Assembly: GCA_950096895.1 (NCBI GenBank)
Contig: CATNBF010000005.1
Location: 1-61,225, forward strand
DNA length: 61,225 bases
Source: an uncultured bacterium
GTDB lineage: Bacteria; Pseudomonadota; Alphaproteobacteria; Rs-D84
Direction: 5' to 3'
The notes under the pieces are model-generated. The model did not search any database. It saw nothing but the letters and a program-made list of their open reading frames with translations, and had not been told where the DNA came from. Position 1 is the stretch's first letter. The number at the start of each line of letters is the position of its first letter. A program made the position numbers and the translations under genes. This document shows, piece by piece, positions 21,615 through 31,728 of the stretch.

Positions 21615-22793
21615 TTACCCTATGGTATAATCGGTGGCGGATTGGCCGGCGATGCGTCCGGTGGCCCATGCCCATTGCAAATTAAATCCCCCCAGATCAC
21701 CGGTGATATCCAAGACTTCGCCCGCAAAGAATAATCCTGGGCATCGTTTTGATTCCAGTGTTCGTGGGGATATATCTTGGGTGTCAATGCCACCATATGT
21801 CACTTCGGCGGTGGCAAAAGATCCACGATTTAATTGATCGCCGGTAATTGTGAAATTTTCAATACGATCAACAATGTCTTTGATCTGGATGGTGGATAAA
21901 TCCGCAATACGTACGTCGGCATATGGCCCCGCGATCCATCGGGCCAAACGGGCGGGTATAATCGTCCCCAACCATGTCGATACCGATCGGCGACCATTTT
22001 GTTGACGCGCCGTGGTAATGTGGGCGCGGATATCTGTGCCAGGACAGAAATTAATGCGTATCCCATCCCCCAGATCATGCAACGATGCCCGATATGCCGC
22101 CGGCCCGCCAATCCCATTGTGTGTCATCAGCATGGCATCAGTAATCACATACTGGGCCACAGAAATGGCTACATTTAATGATATGCCCGCCAATTCTGGA
22201 TCCATAACCGGTGTGATTATCGCCCCCAATCCGGGACGCACAGGAATGATTTTATGTCCGAATTGCTTGGCAATTTTATAGCCCAAATCAGACACACCCA
22301 GATTGGCATAGGATACACCACCCGTTGCAACAATTAAACACCGGCCGGTAAAGTTTCCACGTGCCGTGGTAACGGTAAACAGATCATCGGATCTGGAAAC
22401 CGATACGACCATTGTGTTGAAAATAAATTTGGCCTTTTGCGCATCTTGCCACAGTGCATCCACCACCGCCGCCGCCCCGGCATCACAGAAAAAGCGACCC
22501 GGACTGGATTCCCGTGGGGCAAGATTATGTTGGTCTGCCCATGCCAAAATATCCGATGGGGAAACGCGGGCCAAAATACCACGAACAAAGTCCGGATTTA
22601 TACCAAAATATCGATTTCTTGATGCCGCCATGTTTGTGATATTGCATCGACCCCCGCCCGAAATACGAACCTTGCGGGCCGGCGCATCCCCCATATCCAA
22701 CACCAATGTCCGTCGTCCGGCGGTGACGCATTCTGATGTCGCCATTAATCCCGATGCACCGGCACCAATAATAATTACATCAAATATATTCAT
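21615..22793 (-). CDS. HI0933/YhiN-family FAD-dependent oxidoreductase
   Basis: DVIIIGAGASGLMA, KVRISGGGRCNITN, GFNLQWAWATGRIAG. Confidence 0.9.
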   Translation of the reverse strand: MNIFDVIIIGAGASGLMATSECVTAGRRTLVLDMGDAPARKVRISGGGRCNITNMAASRNRYFGINPDFVRGILARVSPSDILAWADQHNLAPRESSPGRFFCDAGAAAVVDALWQDAQKAKFIFNTMVVSVSRSDDLFTVTTARGNFTGRCLIVATGGVSYANLGVSDLGYKIAKQFGHKIIPVRPGLGAIITPVMDPELAGISLNVAISVAQYVITDAMLMTHNGIGGPAAYRASLHDLGDGIRINFCPGTDIRAHITTARQQNGRRSVSTWLGTIIPARLARWIAGPYADVRIADLSTIQIKDIVDRIENFTITGDQLNRGSFATAEVTYGGIDTQDISPRTLESKRCPGLFFAGEVLDITGDLGGFNLQWAWATGRIAGQSATDYTIG

Positions 22794-22866
22794 GAATTTA
22801 TTTATAGCATTGGGGGACATAAAAATCCATCAGATTTTCGCCGTGCCAGATGGTAATCGATGCATT

Positions 22867-22893
22867 AAAATCCCGCCATTTGGCGGGATATTT
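22867..22893. terminator. Rho-independent terminator
   Basis: AATCCCGCCatttGGCGGGATATTTTT. Confidence 0.7.
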
Positions 22894-25884
22894 TTACCAC
22901 ATTGCATAGCCTGGGTTACAGATACGTTCACACTTTTTAGTGGCCGGATTCCATTTCATGGTACCTGTTTCGTCCGAATGATTTTCGCAAATCGGGCGGC
23001 ATTCGTTGCCATCTAAAATATACTTTTCGCCACTGTACAGACATGATGCCAATTCACATCCTTGGACATAACTGGATGCCGCCGGTTCACCCAAGATACT
23101 GTAATAATTCCGGCAACGGCCACACGGGGCATTGGGTTCGTCAGATTCGGCCGCAATATCCGTGTAACCCGGATCGCAATAGATCGCAATGCATGGCCCC
23201 CATGTTCCCGATGCCATATCCCATTCGCGCACGCCGACGCCATGTGCCACCGTACAGGATTGTTCGTCTGTGACGCATGCACCGTTCAAGACATGATATC
23301 CAGATTCGCATTCTGTGGCGGTACAATTAGAATAGGTCTTTTTGGCATTATTCCATATGCGAACCGCAGTAATGGTATTCGGCGCGGTGCATTCGATTTC
23401 ATCTGGTTCACACGCCAAACCACCAGTATTGGGGTGATAACCCGCGATACAGTTTGTGATCTTGCAATTGGCATTGGCCATGTATTCCAACGCAAATTCG
23501 CGATCGCATGGTTCACAAACGCCATTGATCAATTCGAAATCCGGCCGGCAGAATTTTTCAACGCACACGCCATCAACGACATCACATGGATTTCCACTGT
23601 CGGATGTTCCGGTAAATGAACATGTGTTTGGATAGAATTCTGTTGAATTAACCGGGTTGGCAATTCCGCCCACAATTGTGTGTCTGTCACAGCGGGCAAA
23701 GCATTCTGTTGGCGCACCGGCATCTTGTGATGATGTCCATTGGCCGTCGCCCAAATCAACGCACGGATTCAAGCCTTGGGTTCCGCCATTGGTTTCAAAA
23801 TCACCACCCGGGCAATAATTGTCGTTCAGACATTGTCTGCATCCCAATCCATCGGCATAATATTGACCAACCGAACATGTTGTTTTTCCTGCGATCCAGT
23901 ACGCATAGATCTTGGTCGATGCGATCCCAGCAAAGGTCAGGGCTTCTTGGCTGAACACAAAATCACCATCTGGGTCGACAATTTGTATACCGGCCCCTTG
24001 GGGTTGGGTATAGTATCCGCCAAAGTCATAACCAATTTTGGTCGGCAATACGGCGATCCCACTGATAGGACTTGTCATTTCAAAATCTTCGTACCAACGT
24101 TTACCATATTCCAGATAAAGGTTTTTGATTCCAGCCGGGGTGCTTGGCTTTTGATCGTCCAATACCACCAGACGGCGTATGTCACGACATACCGGTAAAT
24201 GTGTTTCGATATCGATTTCATCAATATAGCCATTGCGACATGTTACAGTGTATGTACATGTTGGATACGCATCTGGGCTTTCCGCATAAACACGGTCGAC
24301 GTCTGGTTCAACACGAACCGCAAATTCAACATCTTTGACCTGAAGATCACATAATTGATAACATTTACCCAATGAATCACGCGGCACATCGGTTCCGTCG
24401 CCATCCGCCGGGCATTTCACCGGCGCAGCATCTTCACCCGGGCAATACGATCCATCATCACAGATTGGACACGTCAGCCCTTCGACATAATATCCAGGCT
24501 TGGCCCAAACACCAATCAGGTCGGCATAAAAAGTATTTTCATTTGTTGTGCATCCGGATTTGATCACCCCATCACCCGTGCCATAGGCATTGGAAAAGGC
24601 CACGTATTCACAGTCAGTCTTCGGAACTGATGTCCATTGGCCGTCACGGCAATTTTGAGGTATATTTTCAAATATTATTGATCCTGACCATGAGCGTAAT
24701 TTGGTATCACTGAAACAATCTGTAATGGCAATAGAATTTGCCAACGCGTTGGGATACCCTGTGGGGCATACCCGACAGGCCAGCCCATCGGCATAATGTC
24801 CCGCATCTGAAACCACAGAAACCCTGTCTTTGGTACAATCTGTTGGGGTGCAATCCGGACCGACCAAGGTTCCGTTGTATTGCTTTTTATAACTGCATTC
24901 CCCGGGTGTACAGGCCACAGTTGTCTGGTTTATACAACCGGCTGGCAATGCTGGCTCGATCTGATCACCATATTTTTTGAATATCCCAACGCAGCTATCT
25001 TGGGTTGCCAATCCAGTTCCGCCATCACGATAGTCGGCCGGACACGCGTTTAATCCTTTGTCCATAACCGCACTAAAATCCAGATCGCCCCCCGGACAGT
25101 AATTGCCCGCCGTACATGGTTTACATGTCTGTTGTCCCATGGGCAAATATTGACCCGCCGGACAGTGGAATGTATTTAGCTGGCATTCGTTACCGTTCTT
25201 GACGTATCCGTCTGGGCATGTAAAGTCGAGCATCGGGCATAACCCACCGGTATTACAATTTCCGCCATAATACTGGGTTGCGGTATATTGGTATGTGGTG
25301 TTATACGTACATGTTGCATGTTCGGGACATTGTGCGATGTTATTCCCACTGCATGTTACAGAACAAGGTTTAGAGCATGCAGACCCTTGGTTTGCGGTAC
25401 ATTCATTATACGTACCGGTCCAACCGGTACCCAGTGTGTTACACGCCTTGGCCACCTGACAGCATGAACATGTGGATCCGCTGCCCTTGACTTGAAACCC
25501 GGTATTACAGGTGCACGCATAAGACGTTGCAGAACATGAATTCCAGTCAGAACATCCGGTACAGGTTCCTGTGCCGATTTTACCAGTGGAACCATCACTG
25601 CCGTTACCGCCGGTAAATTTACCTTTGCATGATCTTGATCCAGTACCCACACGTTTCCCACCGGTTATTGCGGTTTCTGTGGTACATGTTTCGGTTATGC
25701 TGCTGTTTACCGTGCTGCATAAAATACAGGCATTGCCAACGCCAGCCTTGTTCATATAGTATCCAGAATTACACGCGGTGTATTCTTTATCAGAACATTC
25801 ATACCCCGCGGCATAAAGCGTTGTTGAAAATAACAACAACGCCAAAGTCTTAAAAATATGCAGAAAATGTGGACTTTTTCTCAC
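22894..25884 (-). CDS. Giant secreted Cys-rich (GCC2/GCC3- or VSP-like repeat) surface protein, 996 aa
   Basis: Signal peptide; repeated CxxC and CPAGxYxxxGxxxCxxCxxGxYCPGG units. Confidence 0.85.
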   Translation of the reverse strand: MRKSPHFLHIFKTLALLLFSTTLYAAGYECSDKEYTACNSGYYMNKAGVGNACILCSTVNSSITETCTTETAITGGKRVGTGSRSCKGKFTGGNGSDGSTGKIGTGTCTGCSDWNSCSATSYACTCNTGFQVKGSGSTCSCCQVAKACNTLGTGWTGTYNECTANQGSACSKPCSVTCSGNNIAQCPEHATCTYNTTYQYTATQYYGGNCNTGGLCPMLDFTCPDGYVKNGNECQLNTFHCPAGQYLPMGQQTCKPCTAGNYCPGGDLDFSAVMDKGLNACPADYRDGGTGLATQDSCVGIFKKYGDQIEPALPAGCINQTTVACTPGECSYKKQYNGTLVGPDCTPTDCTKDRVSVVSDAGHYADGLACRVCPTGYPNALANSIAITDCFSDTKLRSWSGSIIFENIPQNCRDGQWTSVPKTDCEYVAFSNAYGTGDGVIKSGCTTNENTFYADLIGVWAKPGYYVEGLTCPICDDGSYCPGEDAAPVKCPADGDGTDVPRDSLGKCYQLCDLQVKDVEFAVRVEPDVDRVYAESPDAYPTCTYTVTCRNGYIDEIDIETHLPVCRDIRRLVVLDDQKPSTPAGIKNLYLEYGKRWYEDFEMTSPISGIAVLPTKIGYDFGGYYTQPQGAGIQIVDPDGDFVFSQEALTFAGIASTKIYAYWIAGKTTCSVGQYYADGLGCRQCLNDNYCPGGDFETNGGTQGLNPCVDLGDGQWTSSQDAGAPTECFARCDRHTIVGGIANPVNSTEFYPNTCSFTGTSDSGNPCDVVDGVCVEKFCRPDFELINGVCEPCDREFALEYMANANCKITNCIAGYHPNTGGLACEPDEIECTAPNTITAVRIWNNAKKTYSNCTATECESGYHVLNGACVTDEQSCTVAHGVGVREWDMASGTWGPCIAIYCDPGYTDIAAESDEPNAPCGRCRNYYSILGEPAASSYVQGCELASCLYSGEKYILDGNECRPICENHSDETGTMKWNPATKKCERICNPGYAMW

Positions 25885-25984
25885 TTTCTTCCTCTCTTTT
25901 GTATGTCATTCTAGAAAAAAGCGGCCAATTGATGCAAGAGAAAAATAACCATAAAATAAAAAAAACGCCATACGCGGTATTTTG

Positions 25985-26061
25985 TGGTGGGTTAGGTAGG
26001 ACTTGAACCCACGACCAAAGCGTTATGAGCGCTCCGCTCTAACCAACTGAGCTACTAACCC
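25985..26061 (-). tRNA. tRNA with CAT anticodon (Met elongator or Ile2), CCA encoded
   Basis: GGGTTAG/CTAACCC acceptor; loop CTCATAA; TTCAAGT T-loop. Confidence 0.92.
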
Positions 26062-26150
26062 ACGCGGGCCATTATACATAAATTATGATGTGATTCAAGA
26101 TAAAAATTTTTTGTCTTTTCTTTTGGTGGTGAATATGGCATGATCCCGTC

Positions 26151-27431
26151 ATGACATCAATGGTACCAATTTTGAATGAAACCCAGATGGCGGCATTTAA
26201 TGCCATTGAAAAATCCCATGGGAATATCTTGATCCTGGGCCAGGCGGGAACCGGAAAATCAACATTTGTAAATTTTTTGAAATCCGCATCCAGCAAGCGC
26301 GTTATTTGCGCATGTCCCACCGCGGTTTCGGCATTGAATATTGGTGGACAAACCATTCATTCGATGTTCCAGATCCAGCCGCGGGATTTCATTATGCCAG
26401 AACTTCTGAAACTAAAGGCCAAGACCCGTAATATTTTAACCGCTGCTGATATTCTGATCATTGATGAAATTTCTATGGTGGCCCCAGATTTATTGGATGC
26501 GATGGACATATTGGCCCGCCAGGCCCGGCGAAACGATGCCCCCATGGGCGGATTACAGATCGTGGCCATTGGGGATCTGTTTCAGTTACCACCGGTGATC
26601 ACGCGTGATGCCATTGCATATTATTCTGGTGAATACGGGCATTCCAACGCGTATTTTTTTGATAGCCATGTATATCGTCGTGCCCATTTTGAAAAATATG
26701 ATTTTGATTTGGTTTATCGCCAGAATGATACGGAATTGTTGGATAATTTGATGCGGTTACGCGATAACGATACAGGGGCCTTGGAATTTTTCAATCGGTG
26801 CCAGATCTCTGATCCCGGCCGTCGGTCAAATGCGGTTATTATTACGCCTTTTCGGGCGGTTGCCGAACGAATAAATGCGGATCGATTGGGGCAAATTAAT
26901 GCGCCCATTGTGGTGTATAACGGTGTTTTATCTGGTACATTTCCCGAACGGGATACGCCGGCCCCGCTGGCCCTGGAATTAAAAATTGGGGCATTGGTTG
27001 TTTTTGTGAAAAATGGGGATAAATGGCATAATGGTTCAATGGGAATCGTGCGCCATTTGGGGGCGCGTGAAATTATAATCGATCTGTTGGGGGATGGCCA
27101 AGAAACGGTGACGGTCAAACCGGAAAAGTGGGAGAAAATCGAATACACCCGGGATGAAAACGATCGGTTAATTGAAAACGAAGTCGGCAGTTTTAAGCAG
27201 TTTCCATTAACCTTGGGTTATGCCATGACGATCCACAAGGCCCAAGGCAAAACATTAGATGCCGTTGTGGTGGATATTTCCCGTGGGGCCTTTGCACATG
27301 GGCAAACATATGTGGCCTTGTCCCGAACCAGATCGGCGGCAGATATGCATATAACGGCCCCGCTGCGCCCACGTGATGTTATTTTTGATGGGCGCGTTTT
27401 GGACTTTGTTTCCGGTGACGCAGATCGTTAA
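26151..27431 (+). CDS. PIF1/RecD-like SF1 DNA helicase
   Basis: ILGQAGTGKSTFVN, LIIDEISMVAPDLLDAMD, GYAMTIHKAQGKTLDAVVVD, YVALSRTRS. Confidence 0.9.
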   Translation: MTSMVPILNETQMAAFNAIEKSHGNILILGQAGTGKSTFVNFLKSASSKRVICACPTAVSALNIGGQTIHSMFQIQPRDFIMPELLKLKAKTRNILTAADILIIDEISMVAPDLLDAMDILARQARRNDAPMGGLQIVAIGDLFQLPPVITRDAIAYYSGEYGHSNAYFFDSHVYRRAHFEKYDFDLVYRQNDTELLDNLMRLRDNDTGALEFFNRCQISDPGRRSNAVIITPFRAVAERINADRLGQINAPIVVYNGVLSGTFPERDTPAPLALELKIGALVVFVKNGDKWHNGSMGIVRHLGAREIIIDLLGDGQETVTVKPEKWEKIEYTRDENDRLIENEVGSFKQFPLTLGYAMTIHKAQGKTLDAVVVDISRGAFAHGQTYVALSRTRSAADMHITAPLRPRDVIFDGRVLDFVSGDADR

Positions 27432-28461
27432 CCATGTGGTCATAAACCGCCTGGCCGGATTGACGCATTTTTTCAAAATCAACCGTTGGACCAGATACCA
27501 ATTCGGCCACCGATGGAATTTCCCCGGCGGTAATGGTGTTGTGTGCTGCGGCAACAATGGCGTTACGTTCGGCATCAAAGACCACGTGACCATTTGGTGT
27601 TAATTGCTTGTCCCAGTTGGGATCGATACGCAATTGACATGTATCATGTTCATCCCCGCCATCGATGATCAAGTTGCTGGCGATGATCAAATTTCCTGAG
27701 GCGACTGACATATACATGGGGGGATAGTTTTTTGTTTTTGTGAAAAACCAATCGGACATATTATTATTCAGATCCATCATATAATCAGATATTGATGCAA
27801 AGCTTAATGTATTAAATCGCACATGATGCAGTGGGGTTATAGGGGCATGCTGGATCACCAAGACATTTTGCTGGATCTGGGTAATTTCTGTGTTTGAAAA
27901 TCCCATGTCGCGCATCTGGTCGGCCATGTAATCTGATACTTGGCGAATAATCGCGGCCCCATGTGAATGTGCCCAAAGGCAAATCCGTCGCATATTTGTC
28001 ACCACAGAATTAATATCACGACGATGCCCGGTGGCGTTAACCAGGCGCGGCTTGAAAATCAAATTAAATGCCCGTTGGACAATATTGGGGATTGGTTCAT
28101 TGGCGTTCATATTGGCCAGCTTGCATTCATTCGCCGCTTTTAGAGTGACGCGATCACCCGCCCGACGAAAGATATTAACGCGGTCTAAAAATGTGTTTCG
28201 ATCCCCAAACATATAATATGCCGAATAAATCTGGACATCATGAATGTTGGCGTTTTTCAAAATGCTTTCCATCATGGATGCATAGTTATTGGCAACACGG
28301 GGAAAATCTGTACAATCGCCACCAAACAAAATCATCGCCGGTTGATTAATCGCGATGCGTGTCACATTTGTCACGCCATAGGGATTGAACGCTGATTTTT
28401 GTACACGACGGATAAGGCGAAGGTGACTGGGGCAATAGGGCTTAGATGGCGTTTCAGACAT
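27379..28461 (-). CDS. Hypothetical protein, tandem paralog 1, alpha/beta-hydrolase-like elbow (AHSHGA)
   Basis: 360 aa; similar throughout to 28464..29546. Confidence 0.8.
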   Translation of the reverse strand: MSETPSKPYCPSHLRLIRRVQKSAFNPYGVTNVTRIAINQPAMILFGGDCTDFPRVANNYASMMESILKNANIHDVQIYSAYYMFGDRNTFLDRVNIFRRAGDRVTLKAANECKLANMNANEPIPNIVQRAFNLIFKPRLVNATGHRRDINSVVTNMRRICLWAHSHGAAIIRQVSDYMADQMRDMGFSNTEITQIQQNVLVIQHAPITPLHHVRFNTLSFASISDYMMDLNNNMSDWFFTKTKNYPPMYMSVASGNLIIASNLIIDGGDEHDTCQLRIDPNWDKQLTPNGHVVFDAERNAIVAAAHNTITAGEIPSVAELVSGPTVDFEKMRQSGQAVYDHMVNDLRHRKQSPKRAHQK

Positions 28462-28463
28462 TT

Positions 28464-29546
28464 TTATTTTCCACGTTTTCTGTTGATGCGAATATCATTT
28501 AACATGATTTGATAAAACCTGGTGCCATTTTTGCGTAACGTGTCAAAGTCCACACTGGGGCCATCCAACATTTCCCGCACCGATGGCAGCTTGGATCCAT
28601 CAATGGCACTTTTGACAGCGGTGATAATGGCATTGCATTCGGTATCGAAAACCAGTTTGCCTTCATCGGTTAATGTTTGATATTCTGCAGAATTCTGGGC
28701 CAAGTATCGGGCATCGTGTTCGCGCGTGTAATCCGGACGAAATTGACCCGTGGTAATCAGGTTTCCCAATCTGTTACCAAAATACATTGGGGTAACATTG
28801 GCGGCATTCGTGGATAGATAATCTGACATATGATTTACATTTTCCATGACGGTATCACTGCACGATGCAAAGTTTATGTGATAAAAGGTATTATAAAACA
28901 TAGGGGCGGTTGGGGCATGGCCGATCACCAACAGATTTTTACACACCAAATCGATTTCGTATTTGGTAAATCCCATCGCAGACATTTCTTGACGCATATA
29001 ATCCCCCATGTAATGGATAACGGCCCCACCATGCGAATGTGTCCATATACGTAACCGGCGCATATATTTCAGAATTGTATCCATATCTCTTAATCGATTA
29101 TCACGGGTGATCAAACGTGGCCGGATAAAGATATTAAATGTACGGATGGCGGTGTGTGGAATGGGTTCATTGACACACATCCGCGCCAGTTTTAATTCCA
29201 GACGATCATTATCTGGGGGATAATAGCTAAGTTTAATCGTATATCCCATCTGGCGAAAAACATTTGCCCGATCCAGTCCTGGGATTCGATCCCCAAAGTT
29301 ATAGTGGGCAGAATATAAATCAAAATCCCGTACGTTATTGGTGTACAGTATTTCTTGGATCAATGATGCGTAATAATTTGCATCGCGTGAACGAACCGTT
29401 GCCCCACCACCCAATAGCAGTAAAGACGGCCGCGTCAATGGGATTCTGGATATAGTTTGTGCACCATGGGGATACGCATCCGAACGGGGAACACGTTTGA
29501 TTATTCTAATTGAACTGGGGCAATAATCGGTATTTGATTGTGTCAT
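28464..29546 (-). CDS. Hypothetical protein, tandem paralog 2 (THSHGG)
   Basis: 360 aa; same N-terminal YCPS..RxIxRV and HSHG motifs. Confidence 0.8.
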   Translation of the reverse strand: MTQSNTDYCPSSIRIIKRVPRSDAYPHGAQTISRIPLTRPSLLLLGGGATVRSRDANYYASLIQEILYTNNVRDFDLYSAHYNFGDRIPGLDRANVFRQMGYTIKLSYYPPDNDRLELKLARMCVNEPIPHTAIRTFNIFIRPRLITRDNRLRDMDTILKYMRRLRIWTHSHGGAVIHYMGDYMRQEMSAMGFTKYEIDLVCKNLLVIGHAPTAPMFYNTFYHINFASCSDTVMENVNHMSDYLSTNAANVTPMYFGNRLGNLITTGQFRPDYTREHDARYLAQNSAEYQTLTDEGKLVFDTECNAIITAVKSAIDGSKLPSVREMLDGPSVDFDTLRKNGTRFYQIMLNDIRINRKRGK

Positions 29547-29932
29547 GATAATTTCTTTTCCATCAAAATGGCATCAATACCGTCATAGTATTTTGGCCGT
29601 CGCCCGATTTCACAATATCCATTTTGTTCGTACAGGGCGCGGGCCGGGGTATTGTTTTCGGCCACTTCTAAAAATACTTTTTTTATGCCACCGCGCCGCA
29701 ATTCGTTTTCAACGATTCCCAACATGGCCGCGGCAATACCGGTCCGACGCGCATTGGGCGCAACGCCGATGGTGATAATTTCTGCTTCGTCCAGGACAGG
29801 GCGATAAACGATAAATCCATTATCACTGGCGATGATTTCACAACCACTGTTTTTCAATTCCGCAAATTCATTCGCATCCCATGGGCGATGGGGAAAGCAT
29901 TGGGCGTGCAGATGGGCAATTTTATCGAACAT
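29543..29932 (-). CDS. rimI: Ribosomal protein alanine N-acetyltransferase (GNAT)
   Basis: IGVAPNARRTGIAAAMLGIVENELRRGGIKKVFLEVAENNTPARALYEQNGY. Confidence 0.88.
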   Translation of the reverse strand: MFDKIAHLHAQCFPHRPWDANEFAELKNSGCEIIASDNGFIVYRPVLDEAEIITIGVAPNARRTGIAAAMLGIVENELRRGGIKKVFLEVAENNTPARALYEQNGYCEIGRRPKYYDGIDAILMEKKLS

Positions 29933-29943
29933 GTTTAATCCTT

Positions 29944-30549
29944 TTAATGCACGCGCGTAGATAATGCCGCAATAATCCGTTGGGCAAATGCGTTATCATC
30001 GCTGTTGATGGTGTCATAGTATTTGGGAAAGGGACTGATCCCCAGTTTATTTTTTATCGATGCGCGGCAATATAAATCGTCGATTTGGGCATTGTATTCT
30101 TCGGTGGCAACAATCTGGATCGGCCGTGTAATCAGACGATACGTGTTGATAAAGTTAGGGCCATTTGTTTCACGGGAAAATTTTGCCCCCGCACGCATTT
30201 TATCAATGGCGTTAATAACCAAGTCCTGTTTTTTTTGCGACAACGGCTGGGTTAAATTCATGGCAACCGATGCCTTTTCCATGCAATTAAAAACGGCCTG
30301 GGCAATTTGACCAACATCATAAAAGTGCACTGGCATTGTGCGCAGGATTAGATTCTTGGCAATATTCAAAACATATGTTTCACGCGGGAATAATCCATCT
30401 GTGGGCATATATCGTGTGGCGGTTATGTTTAATCCCCGAATTGTCAACACATGCTGGGTCATAATGTCATCGGCAATCCGCACCGCACGATTAGATGGTG
30501 TTTGATACAGCGCATCCAAATCAGACATGAATTTGGCAAGCGTGCTCAT
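29944..30549 (-). CDS. Hypothetical protein (201 aa)
   Basis: ORF overlapping tsaB start; operonic. Confidence 0.7.
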   Translation of the reverse strand: MSTLAKFMSDLDALYQTPSNRAVRIADDIMTQHVLTIRGLNITATRYMPTDGLFPRETYVLNIAKNLILRTMPVHFYDVGQIAQAVFNCMEKASVAMNLTQPLSQKKQDLVINAIDKMRAGAKFSRETNGPNFINTYRLITRPIQIVATEEYNAQIDDLYCRASIKNKLGISPFPKYYDTINSDDNAFAQRIIAALSTRVH

Positions 30550-31085
30550 TTCTTATTCTCTTCGGCATAGCTGGGGCGCAGATACATGGGAACCGCCGGT
30601 TCAATGGCGTGGGAATCTAATTTTTTCTGGACAATGTCTGGGCCATATCTTAAATCAAATGGTCGATGGCCAACGGTGCGGGGACATTCCATCTGACGCG
30701 TTTCTAATTCATCAATGGTCATAACGCATGGATCGGTCTTTGGGGATGCAACAAAGAAATCCCCACGTCCAGAATCAATCGCAACAAAGGCATCTGGGGT
30801 CGCGGCCAAATACAGTTCAAATGCATTAATCGGCACAACAGGAATATTCAGCCCCATCCCCAATCCCTTGGCATAGGCGATGCCCAAACGGATTCCGGTA
30901 AAGCTGCCGGGGCCAACAACGACGCCCACCGCGGTCAGATCACAAAATTTGACCCCACATTCATTCATGAATTTTTCGCATTCGATGGGCAATGCCACCG
31001 ATTGCTTTTCCACGGAAATAGATTTGTAATGGTTCCCCAAAACAAATTCTAAACCTGGGCCAGATGTATTAATAATCAGAATCAT
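30546..31085 (-). CDS. tsaB: tRNA t6A biosynthesis protein TsaB
   Basis: ILIINTSGPG..VGVVVGPGSFTGIRLGIAYAKGLGMGLNIPVV. Confidence 0.88.
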   Translation of the reverse strand: MILIINTSGPGLEFVLGNHYKSISVEKQSVALPIECEKFMNECGVKFCDLTAVGVVVGPGSFTGIRLGIAYAKGLGMGLNIPVVPINAFELYLAATPDAFVAIDSGRGDFFVASPKTDPCVMTIDELETRQMECPRTVGHRPFDLRYGPDIVQKKLDSHAIEPAVPMYLRPSYAEENKK

Positions 31086-31376
31086 TTATGAACGCTGTTC
31101 CTGGTTAAGGTAATTGAACACTTGCTGGGCCAACTGTGTATTGTATTCCGTTGCCTCGATATGTTTGGTTAAATCAGACGTTGTCATTTCGTATTCATGT
31201 TCCCGTTTGGCACAAAAATACATCCGCATTGTCCGTTTGACCGAAATGCAATACTTGTCGTTGTTCAAACAAAACTTATACGAAATACCCCCGATATGAA
31301 ACAGGTAAGTGTTCTTGATCCGATGCGGGCCGGATATAATTTCGTTAAAGATTAAGATTTTATCCTTGTTATTCAT
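31086..31376 (-). CDS. Small hypothetical protein
   Basis: ORF directly upstream of tsaB, MNNKDKILIFNEI start. Confidence 0.5.
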   Translation of the reverse strand: MNNKDKILIFNEIISGPHRIKNTYLFHIGGISYKFCLNNDKYCISVKRTMRMYFCAKREHEYEMTTSDLTKHIEATEYNTQLAQQVFNYLNQEQRS

Positions 31377-31380
31377 ACTA

Positions 31381-31665
31381 TTAACGTGTTTTATCAACTT
31401 TGAAGGCCTTTTTGCGCATTTGTTCTTGCAAATTATATATTTTTTTCGCCTGGTCTCTGTGTATAGTGACTGTATTGTTTGTCCCCTTATCAAAAATTTT
31501 GGTACGGAATTTATAACGCCGGTTTATATAGATCTCAAAGGATTGAATAATAAATCTGTCTGTCTCAAGTCTATAAACACTGCCAGAAGGTATAAAGGAA
31601 AAACTTGGGGTAACGCCGCATACTTTTATCAGGCAACGAAAAGCATAGTATGTCAATATATTCAT
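31381..31665 (-). CDS. Small hypothetical protein (94 aa) in AT-rich segment
   Basis: ORF only. Confidence 0.4.
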   Translation of the reverse strand: MNILTYYAFRCLIKVCGVTPSFSFIPSGSVYRLETDRFIIQSFEIYINRRYKFRTKIFDKGTNNTVTIHRDQAKKIYNLQEQMRKKAFKVDKTR

Positions 31666-31728
31666 TTTTTACTCTATTTATATAACATATTAAATTATTA
31701 TTCAAAATCTTTAATTTGTCAATAATTA

